This document shows, one piece after another, positions 45,690 to 58,339 of a stretch of DNA of 64,000 nt. A program made the translations under genes and the position numbers. The notes beneath the pieces were generated by a model. It was not told the DNA's origin and ran no database searches. It saw only the letters and a list, made by a program, of their open reading frames with translations. The stretch spans positions 203,933,601 to 203,997,600 of the forward strand of contig NC_134701.1 in NCBI RefSeq assembly GCF_043290135.1. The letters are read 5' to 3'. Each line of letters starts with the position of its first letter. Position 1 is the stretch's first letter. Source of the DNA: Rhipicephalus microplus. Its lineage: Eukaryota; Arthropoda; Arachnida; Ixodida; Ixodidae.

Positions 45690-46320
45690 GAATCATTATT
45701 GACGTTAATTACTACGTTCCCCACCAAACGGAAGCAATATTTGAAAGAAATTACGCCCAAGATGATCTAATAGACGTGTACAACGAAGCATTTAAAGCAG
45801 AGAGGGCATCAACATTAGCTAAATGCCCCTGTAGCACAGCCCAACCAGCCACCCTCATTTATAACCAAATACACAAATGGGCTCCCAAACATGAGTAATG
45901 TAACCATAAAGCACTGCCCAATTGTGGCCAGCGACTAGCTCTTTAAAGCGTTTCCCGAAATACCAAAGGCCGTATATCACTGCGATAAAACTTTTAGGGA
46001 CATGTTAAGCATGCAAACGTTAACTCACTTTCCACATGCATGACACATTGCTCTCGTTCGAGATGCTTGGCTTGAAAAAACCTTCAAGATGAGTTAATTG
46101 TTAAAAGCACCACAAGAGATAATGTTCATCCTATAAAATCTAGATCTACTTGGCCTTCTTCAAACGTTCTCTACATTATCGAATGCTCACATTCTCACAA
46201 ACAGTATAATGGTGAAACGGGATAGTCTGTTAATGCTAAATTTATTGAACATCGCGCTGAAACACAGAGAAATTACGAAAGCACTGGCACAGCAGTTCAC
46301 TGTTGTAGGCATAGGTCGGT
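45690..46320 (+). pseudogene. Penelope-like element remnant with GIY-YIG endonuclease domain
   Basis: Penelope-like elements encode an RT followed by a GIY-YIG nuclease that cuts the target. Here the plus strand shows, in order: NYAQDDLIDVYNEAFKAERA (about 45748-45809, post-RT linker); VTIKHCPIVASD and FPEIPKAVYHCDKTFRDML (about 45899-46003, the HWPI...LRD-like segment of the family); and a GIY-YIG core, NVLYIIECSHSHKQYNGETG, then SVNAKFIEHRAETQRN (about 46168-46275). The YIG position reads YNG and a Cys of the paired-Cys motif reads Ser. At least one in-frame stop, between GETG and SVNA, and several frame changes break it. No RT palm is seen upstream, so this is a 5'-truncated or eroded copy. 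Confidence 0.72.
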
Positions 46321-46375
46321 GAAGTCAAACATCTTTTGACTAACGAAAACTCATTGAAACTAAGATCGAGCCGTG

Positions 46376-46520
46376 AGCATGAGTCTGAGTGAGTCCGGGT
46401 GAGTAATATTTTGGTGAGTGAGCGTCCTAGTGAGTTTGGCTCATGAAAATTTGGTGGTTCTAAGTCCGAGTAGCTCCAATGTGCCGAATATACTTCTGGT
46501 GTGAGTCTGAATGAGTTTCA
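46376..46520 (+). repeat. GTGAGTCCGA-type minisatellite, block 1
   Basis: Repeated GTGAGTCCGGGTGAGTAATA, TTTGGTGAGTGAGCG, GTGAGTTTGGCTCATGAAAA and similar words form a decayed tandem array with a roughly 30-bp higher-order step (GTGAGT core, then AATTTTGGTGAGT). Confidence 0.75.
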
Positions 46521-46954
46521 CTTTATTTTGCTGACCTAAGGGGCTATCTATTCATCTTCGGAATAAGTATCAGCCTCGCATAGATTCACGTTTATGCTCA
46601 CGTCTACTCACAGGTATTCAAAGCAGGGTCGTTCATACATCATTTATATATTGATTATTTAGGCCATGACATACGTAGAATGGTGTCTGGATACCTCCTC
46701 CCCTCTTCCGAACTCCTGCAAGAAATTTCTTGGTTAATATATCTTATACTGTCGTCTCCGCCTAGAAAAATTACCATACTTCTTTGTTTAAAGCACTCAG
46801 GACGCGTTTTCGAAGATACTATGTCAAACAACACCAACAACAGCACCCATTACGTGAGATATCGGTGCTGAAAGGTATTGCTACCATGATCGAAGAAGCT
46901 AACTTTAGGCTGACGGACTCATCAGTCGACTCACTTGTACTTACTCCATCTCAG
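46521..46954. other. Spacer between minisatellite blocks
   Basis: No gene is recognised. A short CGTTTATGCTCACGTCTACTC stretch may be an inverted relic of the same repeat. Confidence 0.4.
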
Positions 46955-47115
46955 ATCAAGTCGTCCGAGTCCGAGCGAGTCCGGGTGAGTAATGTTTTGG
47001 TGAATTTGAGTCCGAGTGAGTCCGGCTGAACAAAATTTTCGTGAGTGCGATTCCGATTGAGTGTGACTCAGCTAATTTTTTGTGAGCGTGAGCTCGAGTG
47101 AGTTCAAAGCTTAAA
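46955..47115 (+). repeat. GTGAGTCCGA-type minisatellite, block 2
   Basis: Units such as GAGTCCGAGCGAGTCCGGGT, GAGTAATGTTTTGGTGAATT, TGAGTCCGAGTGAGTCCGGC and GTGAGCGTGAGCTCGAGTGA share the words of block 1, so the two blocks come from one array or family. Confidence 0.8.
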
Positions 47116-50100
47116 ATATAATTCATGAGGGAGTGTGAGCGAGCTCCACAAGTTTTGATGACCTATGGTAATAGGTCAGAAGTTCGAGAATCTCATACTT
47201 TGCGTATTACGGTGAGACTTCCGGTATGCAGAAGACGAAAAATATGTAGAGTCATACCTTATTCACAATTTAACTCTATCCTAGCCGGACAGTGTAAACG
47301 TTTCTAAGGGGGCTTCCTAAACCGTTAAATATGGTACATTCACAACTGAAACCAAGAATAGTGAAATTTCCAACCTTCCATTGTTAACATTGTTAAGTCA
47401 TACTACAACTGACAGCCCTGATTCAGCAGAAAGTCTACCCCTTTTTCTCACACTTTTTCTTTCCTATTCATTCACGAAACACCCCCGTCTTTTGTCTCAC
47501 ACTATTCATCGCAGCAGCCTCTCTCCCACCCACTTCGAGGTTGCTCAGTAGCCATCTCCCCCTCCTATATTTGTACTGGATGAAAGGGTACGAAACATAT
47601 TCAAACTAGCTGTAAGGAGAAGAGTTATTGATATTTGGAAGACAAGTTCATATGTACAAACGTCAGCTCGAGCAGACAACAATGTTCGCGGATTTTGAGT
47701 CGCAAGCTTGTATGTTCGTCATTGGGTCATTTTTTTTTCATAAGTGCCTTGCAATTCCTGAAGAGAAAACCTCTGAAATATACACTAATAGGATGGCTGT
47801 ACAGTTTAGACAGTGTCACTGAACTGCTCCAAAGAAGGTTGCTTTGTTCATAGGCTCAAACGTTACATTTGAACCATATATTTGTCATGCCACAAAAAGG
47901 TTGCTGAAGATTCTGAAAGTAGACCTTGTTTTCGTTTTCTGAAGAAAATATCTTTACAGGGAATGACTAATGCTCTTCGCTTCAAACAAGAACAGCAGAA
48001 ACAAAGAAGTTGCAAAAGAAAATCCTCTTGTCCTAGGTAGCTCACGAATAAACCGATGGATCCAAGTATGTGATGCTTTACCGTAAAAGATGGTTAGTGG
48101 AAATGAAGAAACGATTATGGTTTAGTGCAGCACCTGTCTGTGAGGTGAGGTCACCACATTTATAATGCACTCAAGAATAAAACTAGAAGTGTTAGGGGAG
48201 CGGGGGGAGAAGTACCAGTGGCATGATCGCATTGGACAAAGGCATGCGCTCTCGAAGATAATACGAAGTTTAATCACTACATTCTTTCACTTTTAAATAG
48301 AAAGTAGTTTTCCTTGAATTTGATCCAGGCAATACATCTGCAGCCTCTGCACACATGACGTGGTAAAAACTGAAGGTATACTGTGCTTTCGTTAAATCTG
48401 TTAAAGCAAGTATACTTTAACAAACGGAAAAAAATCATTCGTATGTCGTGTCTCCATTCTTCTGTGTGCTTTATTTGTACTTAGAGTGTTGCTTTAAAAA
48501 TAGTAATTCACTTTGTGCTTGAATTTTGAAAATGAGATGTTCTCTTTCGCTTTTTTAGGCGTGACATTCGACTCGCTGAAACACGCTGTAGGTTGAAACG
48601 AAACTACTATCTCGGTTGAATTCTAAAAGCCCTCGCTGCAAAAAGTGACTCACTATCAGTACTAAAGAAACCAGCTCTGTAAATTCTATGATACTTATTA
48701 ACACTTTCGTTTAATAGGGAAGTTCATGAAGAAGGGCAAAGGAACACCGTAAACGAATGGCGGCATTTTTAAAACTCTCGGGGACCTAAGAAAAGGATAT
48801 GGCGCGCCATAATGTTTGGAAACCAGTACTTTGAACAAAGTTTCGAATATAAATGCTCTCGCTTATAGAAAAATAAAAGGAACCAATTATTGTAGGCACG
48901 TCTCAGTAGGAATCGGATGTCCTTTCTCTTGCTCGTTTCAGAGCTAAGCCAGGAACCACACCAGGCAGCTGAATGCCGTCTTGTCCTTTTCTGATCAATG
49001 GAGATTGAAGCGAGTGATTTCCTGCCACCACGACACTCGTGGCATTGCACACCGCAAACTGCCATTTTCGTCAGGCTGTCGTCGTCTCAGGAGCTACGCT
49101 TGTTCATTTCGCAATGTCCCTCTTCATTATTTTCATTGTACTTTCTGCTGCTTTTTCTTTTACAGGTTCATCAGTTCTTCCATTTCGCAAAGGACATCTA
49201 TCTTTGCGCTTATTTCCTACTATGGTCTTTGTTTTTGTCTAGGCCCATTATGAAAGTTACTTGCGTCACCCTTCGGCAATGGCCCGTGTCCAGCCAATTG
49301 AAAGCCCTTGTATCACAGAAAAGGGGCACGAAGCAGCCGAAAAACACTCTAGATGGCATTGCTTTATTTTCTTCACTTAAAATGTTTTCTTCTCGTTATT
49401 ATTGATACAATTCAGCTATGTTGGTTCAATCTTTTTTTTTCTGCAGTTTGCAAAAAAACATGACGCCAACTTCATTCTAGCATCAGCGTTTTTCTGAGTC
49501 AAATAAGTGCCCCGAAAAAAATTGCATAGCCGTTCTGTTTGGCACAAATCTTTGCTGGCTTAAGTGTGCATTTCATCCTTGTAGTATCGTTAAGCTTTTT
49601 CAAGGTCTTTTTTTCATAAACGTTAATTTTTTTAGGACGGACCCTCTATATGTAAAAACAGCCTTTAAGTTTGAGAATACTTGTAACCCCTACCATGGTT
49701 TTACTCATTTCACCTCCACCTGGCATTTCAACGACCTTTCAACGCCGTATATTGCAATGATTTTTTCATGCACGTGCTTGATACCTTCTACGCGTGTACT
49801 TCAGCTGCTGATGTCCTCCTAAGCAAATAAAAGTGAATGAAAAATTGAAAGACAACGAAAATATTTATGGAAAAAATTTTGCTATCGAAGCTTCATGGAC
49901 CTTAAGACATTGCAAAATTTCTATATCTATCCGAAAATATATTATACACGAACTGTTCCACTTTACCTCTTGACATCTCAAAAGCTAATGACTGCAATAT
50001 AGAGTATCGCAATATAGAGATATCGAATGTATAGGAATCATATCTCATTACGACGCAAATAGACGGTGCTGATCGCAAGCGATGTTTCAGCTCATTTATA

Positions 50101-50469
50101 ATATCATCAGCAATCATGAACAAAAATGCTGCTGAAAAAGCGATTAGCTCCAGACATTCTTCATTGCTGATTAGAAACACTTTTGTTGTGACAGTGCGAA
50201 GGAAGCGCTGTTGTTTGTGTCCTTTTTTTATTGCTTCATTTTGCACGCTGTTTTGGTTTCCCAAAATGAAGAGGAGAAAAAAGAAATTAAAGCCAGGAAA
50301 GTTAATCGAAAAATTGACCCCTTATGTGCATGTAATCTGCAAATGTCGTCGAAAGACGATAGTCTGGCGTGTACAGAGAGTGAACAAATAATTTGATGTT
50401 CTCCGCAAAAAAATTGGTGAATGGTATTTTGGAGGCGCTGCGTTAGAGTGTCTCGAGCGTGCGGGGAAG
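47116..50469. other. AT-rich non-coding stretch
   Basis: No gene, RNA or repeat is recognised. Open frames up to 135 codons are AT-driven and lack domains. Confidence 0.4.
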
Positions 50470-50917
50470 AGAACGAGCGCATCAAGTCACGTCACACGTG
50501 AGACATGAGCGCCACCTGGCAGTCTTCTTGCAAAACGAAGCACGTGGCTTTGAGACGGGTGCGTGCGCCCGTCTCAGAGGTGATAAGATGGGGAACGCAA
50601 GGCGACGGGTAGGTGCCACCACCATCGTGTCTTAGCCTTGGAAAGACTCACCTTTTCGTGCAAGCGTTGCGTGGCCAGCGCATCGTGGTAAGCGCTACGG
50701 TCCTTAAAATTACTTATGTATGCATTTTGTAGTAAAAGATGCACATGCAGAATATATACGTGTTGTTATGGTGCCCCAGACTTGCACAATAATTGCTTAA
50801 TAATTGACCATTGCACATGTAGGAATGCTAAACCCTGAGCAACGTTGGTGGGTGCTGCAGATGGGGTCGGCCGTTTGAAGTACCCGATGCCGTTAAGAGT
50901 GAACAAACAGACAAATG
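50470..50917. other. GC-rich patch leading into the (TACA)n array
   Basis: The patch is noticeably GC-richer than its surroundings. It contains the 8-bp-arm hairpin GAGACGGG...CCCGTCTC (about 50554-50577) and ends GTGAACAAACAGACAAATG before the array. It may be a transposon or repeat body with a microsatellite tail. I could not assign a family. Confidence 0.35.
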
Positions 50918-51117
50918 TACATACATACATACATACGTACATACATACATACACACATACATACATACATACATACATACATACATACATACATACATAC
51001 ATACATACATACATACATACATACATACATACATACATACATACATACATACATACATACATACATACATACATACATACATACATACATACATACATAC
51101 ATACATACATACATACA
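50918..51117. repeat. (TACA)n microsatellite, about 200 bp
   Basis: Long tetranucleotide array with two early interruptions (TACG, CACA). It yields YVCM- or IHTY-repeat translations in several frames, which are not proteins. Confidence 0.98.
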
Positions 51118-52279
51118 GACCACAAGTTCTGCGTTGAAGGTCCCCAAGAAAGACTATCGTCTTTAAAGCGCGTCTGATTTTTTATTTTACACTGGGGGAA
51201 GGGATAGAGAGATTAAAAGTAAGAAGTGAGAGACAGCACTTGTCTATATATTATACAAATGAGGCACTTAGACATTTATTAAACAATAAACTTCGTGAAT
51301 TTTAGTCAACTCGAGAAAAACTACCTGTTAAACGACGACAACGTGTACACACTGCTGGTGTACCTATTCTGTAGGCAAGTTTAGCTCTGGATTGTTACTT
51401 TCGAAGTATTGATAAGGAAGTAGTTGGAGTCATTTCTTTGTTACCTGCAGTTATCGTTGTTAACTTAGAAGCATTGATCCAAGTTTCTGTATGGTGAACA
51501 TGGTGTGCAATACCATTGCCACTGGTGTCTCAAGGTTTCATTTAGTTCATCCTTCCTGGAAGTCGCTTCATCACTAGCTGTCAGCAAACGAAACCAAAAC
51601 AAATAGATGCAGTGCGTGTCAATAATTGTACTGCAAAGTGCTGGATTGGGCAATAGTGGTTTGAATTGATGTTAAAGCACTGCACATTGAGTGATACAGT
51701 GCCTAATAAACAATGAGCATCAAGAATGCATTAACAAGCTCCGAATACTTAGCAGGAAGCGCCTGCTTAGTTTTCTGTAAGCGTGATAGGTAGCCTCTCA
51801 TGTAAAGAAATGACGAGAGGGAAGGCAATGATGTTCACCATTTTGGCACAACCGCTGTGCTTTTCATAACAGGGAGGGGAATGGGTTGGAGGGACTCGGA
51901 AGAAAAGCAACGAAACAGAAAAGAGTGAGGGGGAGCACGCACACACCAGTGCCATGAAGTGGAGCGGCACATATGAAGTAGCAAGCAGGTCACCCAAATC
52001 AAATATAATAGTGAATAAACATCTTCCGCAGAGAACAACCAGGAATACTACCTGCCACCCCTCGGTCTGCTACGCACTCTGTTGCGACTACGCCACGGAG
52101 CAAACGTTCTCCACGATACTACTGATGAGCTATTTACATCAACCTTTTACCATTGGTGGTACACAAATGTCATAAGCGCTTCACTGGGTTATCGATCAGT
52201 GGCAAGATGGCACTAAGCTTAAATTGACGGTCCTGAATTTCATTCAATTTGCGGTCTGTTCTGGCGACGTGCACTGAAA

Positions 52280-52282
<3 letters not shown>
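51118..52282. other. Non-coding stretch
   Basis: No gene is recognised. Confidence 0.45.

Positions 52283-52340
<58 letters not shown>
52283..52340. repeat. (TA)n microsatellite
   Basis: Pure TA tract. Confidence 0.98.
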
Positions 52341-52342
<2 letters not shown>

Positions 52343-52436
52343 TTCTGTATGTGTCTGCCTGCCATAACTTACCTTTGCTTATTTATTATATACACTTAAT
52401 TCTTTGCGTTTACATAAGGACATCACGATAGATGTA

Positions 52437-52592
52437 TCATGGAGGCCGAAATGTTGTAAGCCCGTGTGTTCAGATTTGGGTGCACGTTAAAGAACCCCAG
52501 GTGGTCTAAATTTCCGGAGCCCTCCACTACGGCGTCTCTCATAATCATATGGTGGTTTTGGGACGTTAAACCCCACATATCATCATCAATGA
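52437..52592 (+). repeat. 5'-truncated tRNA-type SINE, well preserved
   Basis: Begins at GATGTATCATGGAGGCCGAA and keeps the full body: TGCACGTTAAAGAACCCCAG, GTGGTCTAAATTTCCGGAGC, CTCCACTACGGCGTCTCTCA and GGTGGTTTTGGGACGTTAAA. It ends in an ATCATCATCA tail. It is the least diverged SINE body in the window and lacks the tRNA head. Confidence 0.88.
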
Positions 52593-53865
52593 TAGATGTA
52601 TCGATAGCACTGCTCAGGTCGCGGTCGCTTGTCTATACTATTTAAAGATAAAATTGACGTCTGTATATTCTTGCTGCAAAAGGTTTCCGACAGTTAATTA
52701 TTGCAAATTGTCTACGCTGCTTTTCCAAACTACCTGTAGCGTGCATCTCTGTCTTTTCTCTGTATTTCTCTCTCTCTTTCTCTTTTGACTCCCAGACCAC
52801 CAGCCTCCGCTCACGCGGGAATACTCCACCACTGAGCTCGAACCTGACAGCACAGCTCTGGGCAATTCCAGTGTGTGTTGAGGAAGCCGCTTCGAGACAA
52901 GGTCTCGGAACTGCATCCGCTGCTGTTGCCCAGACCTCTTAAAGACGCCGGACTCGAGTCTTCTTGATTTGTTTATAAAATTTATGTTCTTCCAGTATAA
53001 TGCACATCACAGAAGCTTCGCATCACTTCGTGTGCGGCAGAACGTCGTCAGAAAGTCCAATTTTAAACATTGCGCTTCTCCCAAATACCGCTTCCTCGGT
53101 CACCTTCCCAACAGGCGATATGCCGCCTGCAGTCCCGAAATAAACCGAGTTGTCCAAGTAAATAGTGCGATCAGAGCAGGAGCGAATAGCAGGAAATATC
53201 GTTTACGAACTTTTGATAGGTTCGCAATCGAAAAGGAAGCCGACTCATTCCGACACCGTCTCCGATACGAGCCTACGACGCCGAGCTCAGTCTTCTCGTA
53301 AAACTTGCGAAGGTGTATTTATAGGGTTTGGCGAAACTTTTTTACGACACTTCGACTGGCCGTTTCCAATATACGTCTGCCTTTATACGCTAACCAATAT
53401 GAGACAGCGGCCGTAGCCCCAGATGTTCCGCACTGTGTTATTCGGTCCTGATGAAATGTTACTGCTTTACGTAACTAAATGGCACATTGCGAGTGAAACT
53501 AAAGAAAACTGCATCCAATTTACAAAGGCAAGAAAATTTATTGAACCAAACGGCATTGTGTTTGATCCGCAAGGGTCAATGTTAGCTATTTTATTCGCGC
53601 GCGCGGAACTACTATCTGTCATTTTCGCGGTCTTTCTTCCCCCTTTCGAGATTCCGCCAAACTTGAATTTTTATGTGCCTCTTCAGATGTGACTTCAGGT
53701 AGACTGTGACCGTGTAAAACTATTTTGTTTTAACGTTGGCGGAGGCCTCAGTGCTGAAACTTGAATTATATTTTGGCGATGATCATATAACTATGATGTG
53801 GTTACATAAGCACGATCGCTCGACTGCTGAACATTGGTTTCGATATCGAAGCCCTACTTCGACGG
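52593..53865. other. Non-coding stretch
   Basis: A CT-rich block lies at about 52745-52800. Open frames at 52969-53416 have no family motif. No gene is supported. Confidence 0.4.
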
Positions 53866-54020
53866 TTGCGCTCCGATGGAACTCAAAAGCTAGACGCCCA
53901 CGTGTTTAGAGTTAGGTGTACGTTAATGAACCCCACGAGGTTGAACTTTCAGAAGGCCCCCATTGTGGCGTCTTTTGTAAAAAATGCAGTGGTTTTGGGA
54001 CATTTAACCCTTGTATATCT
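53866..54020 (+). repeat. Decayed tRNA-type SINE body
   Basis: GTGTACGTTAATGAACCCCA, GGTTGAACTTTCAGAAGGCC, CATTGTGGCGTCTTTTG and AGTGGTTTTGGGACATTTAA correspond in order to the SINE at 52437-52592. More diverged, no tRNA head. Confidence 0.75.
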
Positions 54021-56034
54021 AATAATACACGAGTGCATGATTAATACAGCTTTATACAACACAGCCTCATGCTATGTCATAAGTGGCGCTTTATCCGTCG
54101 GCCTGTTACACTTCGGTTGTCTGAATAATTATTTGTGCGAGAATTGTTCGCAAAGCTGCATGTAATGTGTGGAAATGTCGGACAGCATGTTAAACCTAGT
54201 TAAACATCAACCAGCATTTTGGAACCTGTGAATGAAGCAGGCATTGACAGAAGCTCTAAAATGGTTAACGATTTCAATAGTTTTCATAAACACTGCAGAG
54301 TTAAATTGCAAGAATTTGTTAGATTTTTCTCCGGCGTAAATCGAAAGGAGTTAAGTATTTCAATTTGGAAACGCAAGAAATATTACCGTTAGTACCAGAA
54401 AAACATGTCGTGAAGTAAAACATGTACTGGTTGTTTAGGCTGGAATACGCACTTAGATGGAAGCGGGATGTGATAGAGGAGGTCACTAAAGATATATGTA
54501 AGCAATCAAGAAAAAAAATCTCACTTGAAATCACCAAAATAGACGTCATAAAAATATGCGATTTGTGGTGGCTGATGTGAGAGAGTACTACTAAATTCCT
54601 AGGAGTCGTCAGCGCCATAACCTCGTTTACTACCAGCAATTTCGCCCGTCGCGTTCGTGGCTGGCTGCGGCGAAACAATAACAAAAAAAGAAAGCAGAAA
54701 ATAGCCAGCGCAATTACATGGTCCTTCTGCGAAACCTAGCAAAAGTTGGAAGCATTGCTGATAATTCTGAGGAGATAGTGATATAGACGTACTTGCCATA
54801 AGTTTTTCGGATAGCGATGAGTGTAGTGATGGGCGTTGTTTCGGCCCTGGTAAATCATGGAAACGTATGAGAGGCAGCGGGATAAACCTTTAGCAACCAT
54901 TTTAGTGGAAACACTGCTTTCATCTTTCTATGCTACCTTCCTGCCAATAGATATTCAAACAAATACGTAATAAAATTTATTAACAGACAAGTATTCAAAC
55001 CGTTTCGGAGTTAAAATATTTTGACAAATATGTGAATGATTCCGGCACAGCTAACGAATAAGGATACTTAGTTCTATATTGGTACGGTAGTCAAAATTTA
55101 GGACTAAAACACTGGTTCAGTTGACAAACCATTGCTTATAATATTGCCTGATTGACATCTTACATTTCCAGGTAAATTGGGTCTAGTGGTTAGTTGTGAA
55201 AACAGAAAATTGTTGGAGTAGTGCGCAGTGTGAATGGTGGGAAACGTGATCCATAGATGTAGTCAGAGTTAACCACTTTCTGTTGCTAAACCTCTGCGAA
55301 ATATAATGTACAACAGTCTCCGTGCATGAAAGTTCATCCATGAGCTTCTGCTCTGTTTAAGACACTTTTATACATATACTTTTGGACCACAAGTGCACCC
55401 AGAATACTCCCTCCAAGCTTGCTGTACGTATCAACCATTCATGAGGTGTGCTGCAGATAGCATGCATGAAACTGCCTGAGGGACGCTGGCCTCCTGAGCT
55501 TCGTTACCTTCGATATCAAAGTGGCAGCAATTTCCCGCTCGCAGGCTTGTTCAATGCCACGACGCGTCATCAATTTTTGGATAAAAGGTGCTCCCCAGAC
55601 TGGCTTCATAACTCTGGAGCTTGTCTCCATAGCTCATAGCAACCCAGTTTTGGAGCCGCCGACTGGCCTGGCATGCCAGCACCTCATAGAATTTATCAAG
55701 TGCACAGACTTAATGACTGCCGTGAGACGGGTCTTTTCTCATTCTCCTGCTTGCCCCTACCACCGTCGGGGAACTTCCGCAAGTCCTTATACCACTCAAC
55801 TCAAGGTGCGCCCTACCTACCTTTCTCTCGTACTCTGCTTTTGACCCGTTCACCTGCTTGCCGGAAATGCCGTTCTTCTTTTTTGCTGCACTATAGGGTG
55901 ATTTTCGGGTCTTCTCTATTTGTTTTTGTCTATAACAGCAATCAATTCAGTCTCCTTTGCTCAATGGGTCGCATTATGCATGAGAGAGGTGCGTGTGATA
56001 TAATATTCTCATGCAAATAGTTGTGCATGTATGC
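54021..56034. other. Non-coding stretch
   Basis: No gene is recognised. A GC-richer block at about 55440-55870 carries open frames on both strands (up to 115 codons) that I could not assign. It may be part of an unidentified repeat. Confidence 0.4.
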
Positions 56035-56200
56035 CCTCTGGGCTGACATAGAAGCCATGGTGTTTCGCTGCTAAGTGGGACCACATGGGTTCGACTCCCA
56101 ACAAAGATGGTGGAACCATTGAGTGGTGCGATATTTTGTTGCGCTTTGAAAAAGCTCAAGTGGTTAAGATTGGTGCGGGTTCACCCTTTACGGCAGGCGT
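56035..56200 (+). repeat. Possible tRNA-derived SINE relic
   Basis: CGCTGCTAAGTGGGACCACA followed by TGGGTTCGACTCCCA is B-box-like (GGTTCGANTCC) and resembles the D-arm to T-arm part of a tRNA-derived head. The downstream body is not clearly the common family. No acceptor-stem pairing was found, so it is not called as a tRNA gene. Confidence 0.35.
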
Positions 56201-57674
56201 TATAATTGTATCGTGTTTTTTTTGTCGTAAAAAGGCTTTTGTTTTCGGTAAATATTGCTACATTTGTATAATATGTGCATAAGTAGCCTTGAGAAGAAGT
56301 TCCCATTGCTCTCGATCGTACTCATTTACGAGTGTTTAAGAGCGTTAGTACTGCTTAATTTGCTTTTGTAGCTTTATAACCACGAAAAACCGTGGATCGC
56401 CGCCCACTAATACGGTTCAAGATGCTGCAGTTTAGACATAATATCACATAAAAAAATCTTAAATTTGGTTACAATTCGCATGGTGCACAATGGACTACAA
56501 CGCCTACTGCTCAATGCGAAATTAAGAAAAGACCCTTATAGAACACGAAAATACTACTGCTGTTACGGCTAACTTAAAACACGTATTATTCCTCAACTTC
56601 CAGCACTTAAATCACATATTTTAGGACTGCGAAATTGTGAACGTACCAGTGACACTTCGTGGAGCCGCCATCAGTAAAAGGATAAACGAGTGGTCCGTGG
56701 ACTTGCTAATCGAACAGTCGACGGAACGTGTCACGTTTCTCCCATAAATTTTTCTCCTGCCTCGTTCGAAGCGCAATGTAAACAACTTGCACTGAGTGGT
56801 GGAAAAGGAGGGGAGAGCTTCAGCAGGCTGCACACATGGTGGTATCGCTTTAGCAAGTGCTCGCTAGAATAACGAGACAGTTGTCGCGCTTTGTACGTTT
56901 TATGTTTGTGGGGGATGTGAGTGGGGAAGTCTGGGAAACCGCGATAACCGGCCAGATTATGTACACTACGTCTTTTGGCGAAAAGCTCGTGTATTTAAGA
57001 GTGGTCACGCAGTTTACTTATGTCCTAGCGAGAAAGCGTACAAAAAGTTGAGTTCCTCTTATGCATATCGCGCCATAAAATATATTTGTACGTGTCGGTA
57101 AAAAAAAAAGAAGCTAATGAATAAAACTGTATTACACTGACGCTTGTCTATTTTTCTATTTTTTTACATCTGACATGCATTAGTGATTTCAAAGCAAACC
57201 ACATCGTCAAATAGAAAAGCTTAAGCATGCCTCTTGTAATTAAATGAAGAAGCAGGGCGTGGCCGATGCACGCACGCACGTCTTGGGGGGTCGCTATAGA
57301 TATTCCAGCAGCGTTTCGGGTCAACTGCATCATGACTACCTATAAGCAAAGCCTGAGATGGTGCGGACATCGTTATGCGTCACGCTAAGCACATAGTCGC
57401 GTTCCATTATCTGGTTACTCGCGAACCATGTTGCGTGTGGAACATCATAAGCTTGTATTTGTTGCCGAACAGGCATCCCAGTACGCCACCTGCAGGAACC
57501 CGAAAGGTTAGGTCGAATTGCGTTCGTTACAGATGGGTTGGATAAGCTTGCTATACGATATACCTGCAAACAAGTTGGGCTGGTAGCTATTGAATCCAAT
57601 ATCTTCCCAAACTAATGAATAAAATCTCCTCTCTCTGTGTGTCAGTTTTACCACTTCCAATACAGAAGGAGCTC
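56201..57674. other. AT-rich non-coding stretch
   Basis: No gene is recognised. Confidence 0.45.
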
Positions 57675-57717
57675 TTATAATTATATGGTGGTTTTGGGAC
57701 GCTAAACCCCACACATT
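57675..57717 (+). repeat. SINE 3'-end fragment
   Basis: TATAATTATATGGTGGTTTT followed by GGGACGCTAAACCCCACACA matches the last ~40 bp of the SINE at 52437-52592. Confidence 0.8.
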
Positions 57718-58339
57718 TTTTCAACACAGAAGGCGCGCGAAAATAAACACGGTGCTTGGGCTGTGCATTCAATGCTGTCAATTTCTACAACAAGCAGCAT
57801 TGAAATTTCGCAAGTAGTAAGACGAAAGTCATCATGCATCGTCAAGACCTTTCATCAACGCATTTTAGGACAAATTTTGTTGCAATCAGCAAAGCTTCTT
57901 TTGGAAAAACATAATCACAATATCTAACTGCCTAAACTGCCAAGTAGATGCTACAGGCTGTGCAAACCAAATCTAAGACTCGCAGCTCTCTGCCAGTGTA
58001 TGAATTGGGGATTTTCAAGTAGCAGCAACACCATCTTTCACATAACTTTTAAGTATGTGGCAGCAATCTGAAGAGGGTTAGTAAGAAAGGAAAAAAGGAA
58101 ACATCTTTCACGTTAGTCAGATCGTTCATGACTTGCGACACGGAAGTTTGACTTCAAGAAATTAGAAGCGAAACAAACGTTTGGCTGAGGTTTAACAATA
58201 TAAACCTAGTTACGCATCGTGAGCAAAAGGTATCTCTAGCTTGTTTTTCCAAAGACTATGCAAATCGGTGCTGGTTGCAGCATCTTCAACTAGGTTACAC
58301 TTTTTCAATTGAAAGTCTTGTCAATGAAGTTCTAAGCTA
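57718..58339. other. Non-coding stretch
   Basis: No gene is recognised. Confidence 0.45.

Noticed and set aside
46376..47115. CRISPR-like array (repeated words with spacers)
   Set aside because: Units are contiguous and degenerate with no constant repeat or spacer length, and the sequence is eukaryotic.
50766..51177. Repetitive MYVC/IHTY open frames of 80-120 codons
   Set aside because: Translations of a (TACA)n microsatellite.
52698..53416. Possible exons around 52.7-53.4 kb
   Set aside because: Several short frames on both strands with no recognised family and no consistent splice-site pairing.
56070..56110. tRNA gene suggested by GGGTTCGACTCCCA
   Set aside because: Only a B-box-like part is convincing and no cloverleaf could be formed. 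Kept only as a possible SINE relic.
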